From assembly GCA_964523415.1 (NCBI GenBank), contig CAZFZB010000010.1, positions 1 to 43,534 on the forward strand: a DNA stretch of 43,534 nt, in the 5' to 3' direction. Each line of letters starts with the position of its first letter. Positions within the stretch are counted from its first letter, which is position 1. This document shows, in pieces, positions 42,775-43,534 of the stretch. Source of the DNA: M0108 sp964523415. Its GTDB lineage: Bacteria > Pseudomonadota > Gammaproteobacteria > Chromatiales > Chromatiaceae. The notes under the pieces are model-generated. The model searched no databases, was not told the origin of the DNA, and worked only from the letters and a program-made list of their open reading frames with translations. The position numbers and the translations under genes were made by a program.

Positions 42775-43534
42775 ATGATAACGACCCACCAAACCAATCC
42801 ATCCCCTGCCTCCCTGTCGCCCGCCATTCTGACCCTGGACGGTCAGAGTTACAGCTTCCCGGTAGTGGAGGGTAGCGAGGGCGAACGCGCCATCGACATC
42901 TCCAAACTCCGGGCCCAGACCGGCCACATCACCCTGGACCCGGGCTACGGCAACACCGGCAGTTGCGAGAGTGCCATCACCTTCATCGATGGCGACCAGG
43001 GCATCCTGCGCTACCGGGGCATCCCCATCGAGGAGTTTACCGACAGCCCCACCTTCATCGAGGTCTGTTTGTTGTTGATCCTTGGTCAGTTACCCACTCA
43101 AGGACAATATGACGCCTTCTCCTCCGACCTGACGCGCTTCGCCTACCTGGACGAGGGTATGAAGAATCAGTTCGAGGGTTTCCCGCACAATGCCCCCCCC
43201 ATGGCCATCCTCTCGGCCATGATCAACTCCCTAGCCTGTTATCACCCGGAACTACATGAACTGACGGACGAGCAACAATTTCTCATCGCGGCGGCGCGCC
43301 TGATCAGCAAGATCCGCACCATCGCCGCCTACGCCTATCGCCATTCACGCGGCGTCCCCTACATCTATCCGGACCCGGCCCTGCGCTATGTGCCCAACTT
43401 CCTGCACATGATGTTCTCGCAGCCTTACCACCAGTACATCTGTCCCGAAATCATTCGCAAGGCATTGAATCTCATCCTTATTCTTCATGCCGACCACGAG
43501 CAGAACTGCTCGACCTCCACGGTACGCGTGGTCG
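42775..43534 (+). CDS. gltA: Citrate synthase, N-terminal part (3' end outside window)
   Basis: The first 253 residues of a type II citrate synthase, which condenses acetyl-CoA and oxaloacetate to start the citric-acid cycle. Recognisable parts include GQSYSFPVVEGSEGERAIDISKLRAQTG, TLDPGYGNTGSCESAITFIDGDQGILRYRGIPIEEF and the closing NLILILHADHEQNCSTSTVRVV, which contains the active-site histidine block. The ATG at 42775 has AAGGAA 9 bases upstream. The frame is open to the window's end, so the rest of the gene lies beyond it. Confidence 0.96.
   Translation, partial: MITTHQTNPSPASLSPAILTLDGQSYSFPVVEGSEGERAIDISKLRAQTGHITLDPGYGNTGSCESAITFIDGDQGILRYRGIPIEEFTDSPTFIEVCLLLILGQLPTQGQYDAFSSDLTRFAYLDEGMKNQFEGFPHNAPPMAILSAMINSLACYHPELHELTDEQQFLIAAARLISKIRTIAAYAYRHSRGVPYIYPDPALRYVPNFLHMMFSQPYHQYICPEIIRKALNLILILHADHEQNCSTSTVRVV

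Noticed and set aside
1..43534. Insertion sequences, CRISPR arrays, tRNA or rRNA genes
   Set aside because: No transposase, terminal repeats, spaced repeat arrays or tRNA-like sequences were recognised on either strand.

Overview
This is GC-rich, densely coded DNA that reads like a proteobacterial chromosome. KatG, citrate synthase, a BarA-like hybrid kinase, an SseB-like protein and a NifX/NifB-type protein point to a gammaproteobacterium, possibly one of the purple sulfur bacteria and relatives (Chromatiales). That placement is inference from gene content only.

Layout. Bases 3-1013 hold the 3' end of katG. Bases 1404-6075 carry an orphan V-type ATPase subunit I (membrane a-subunit) and a P-type cation ATPase. 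Bases 6334-8552 carry four small genes on the minus strand: a secreted two-repeat protein, a DUF2892-like membrane protein, a NifX-like protein with a His-rich tail, and a single-pass membrane protein. Bases 8867-20106 form one tightly packed plus-strand operon for a complex-I-like, Mrp-linked membrane oxidoreductase. Bases 20355-29182 encode a complete V/A-type ATPase (subunits G/H, C, I, K, F, E, A, B, D), followed by an SseB-like gene. Bases 29875-38508 are a seven-gene minus-strand sensory operon. Bases 38872-39393 encode a secreted SCP2-like protein. Bases 39531-42300 encode a hybrid histidine kinase and an HPt protein. The window ends inside citrate synthase (42775 onward).

The most notable region is 8867-20106. 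Its gene order, MrpE-F-G, MbhD-like, MbhE/MrpB, MrpC, two antiporter modules, NuoH, NuoB, NuoC, NuoD, NuoI, is that of the archaeal Mbx/Mbs (sulfane sulfur reductase) complexes rather than of NADH dehydrogenase I or a hydrogenase. The two antiporter modules are fused in one 1041-residue protein. The NuoI-like ferredoxin is fused to a GltD/NfnL-type flavoprotein. The NuoB-like subunit has lost one cysteine of the tandem pair that ligates the proximal cluster. The NuoD-like subunit has neither a NiFe site nor the quinone-contacting His and Tyr of complex I. The operon ends with a ferritin-like diiron protein. The simplest model is an ion-pumping NAD(P)H-dependent reductase acting on a sulfur or disulfide compound, next to a rotary ATPase that could use or rebuild the gradient.

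The second notable region is the 29875-38508 operon. Four membrane proteins share one short periplasmic sensor module between two helices, joined respectively to nothing obvious, an MFS transporter, a HAMP-like region, and a HAMP-like region plus a multi-helix membrane domain. They are co-transcribed with an orphan ABC-type substrate-binding protein, a GNAT acetyltransferase and a sensor-HAMP-PP2C phosphatase. All functions are read from motifs and context; no database search was possible.
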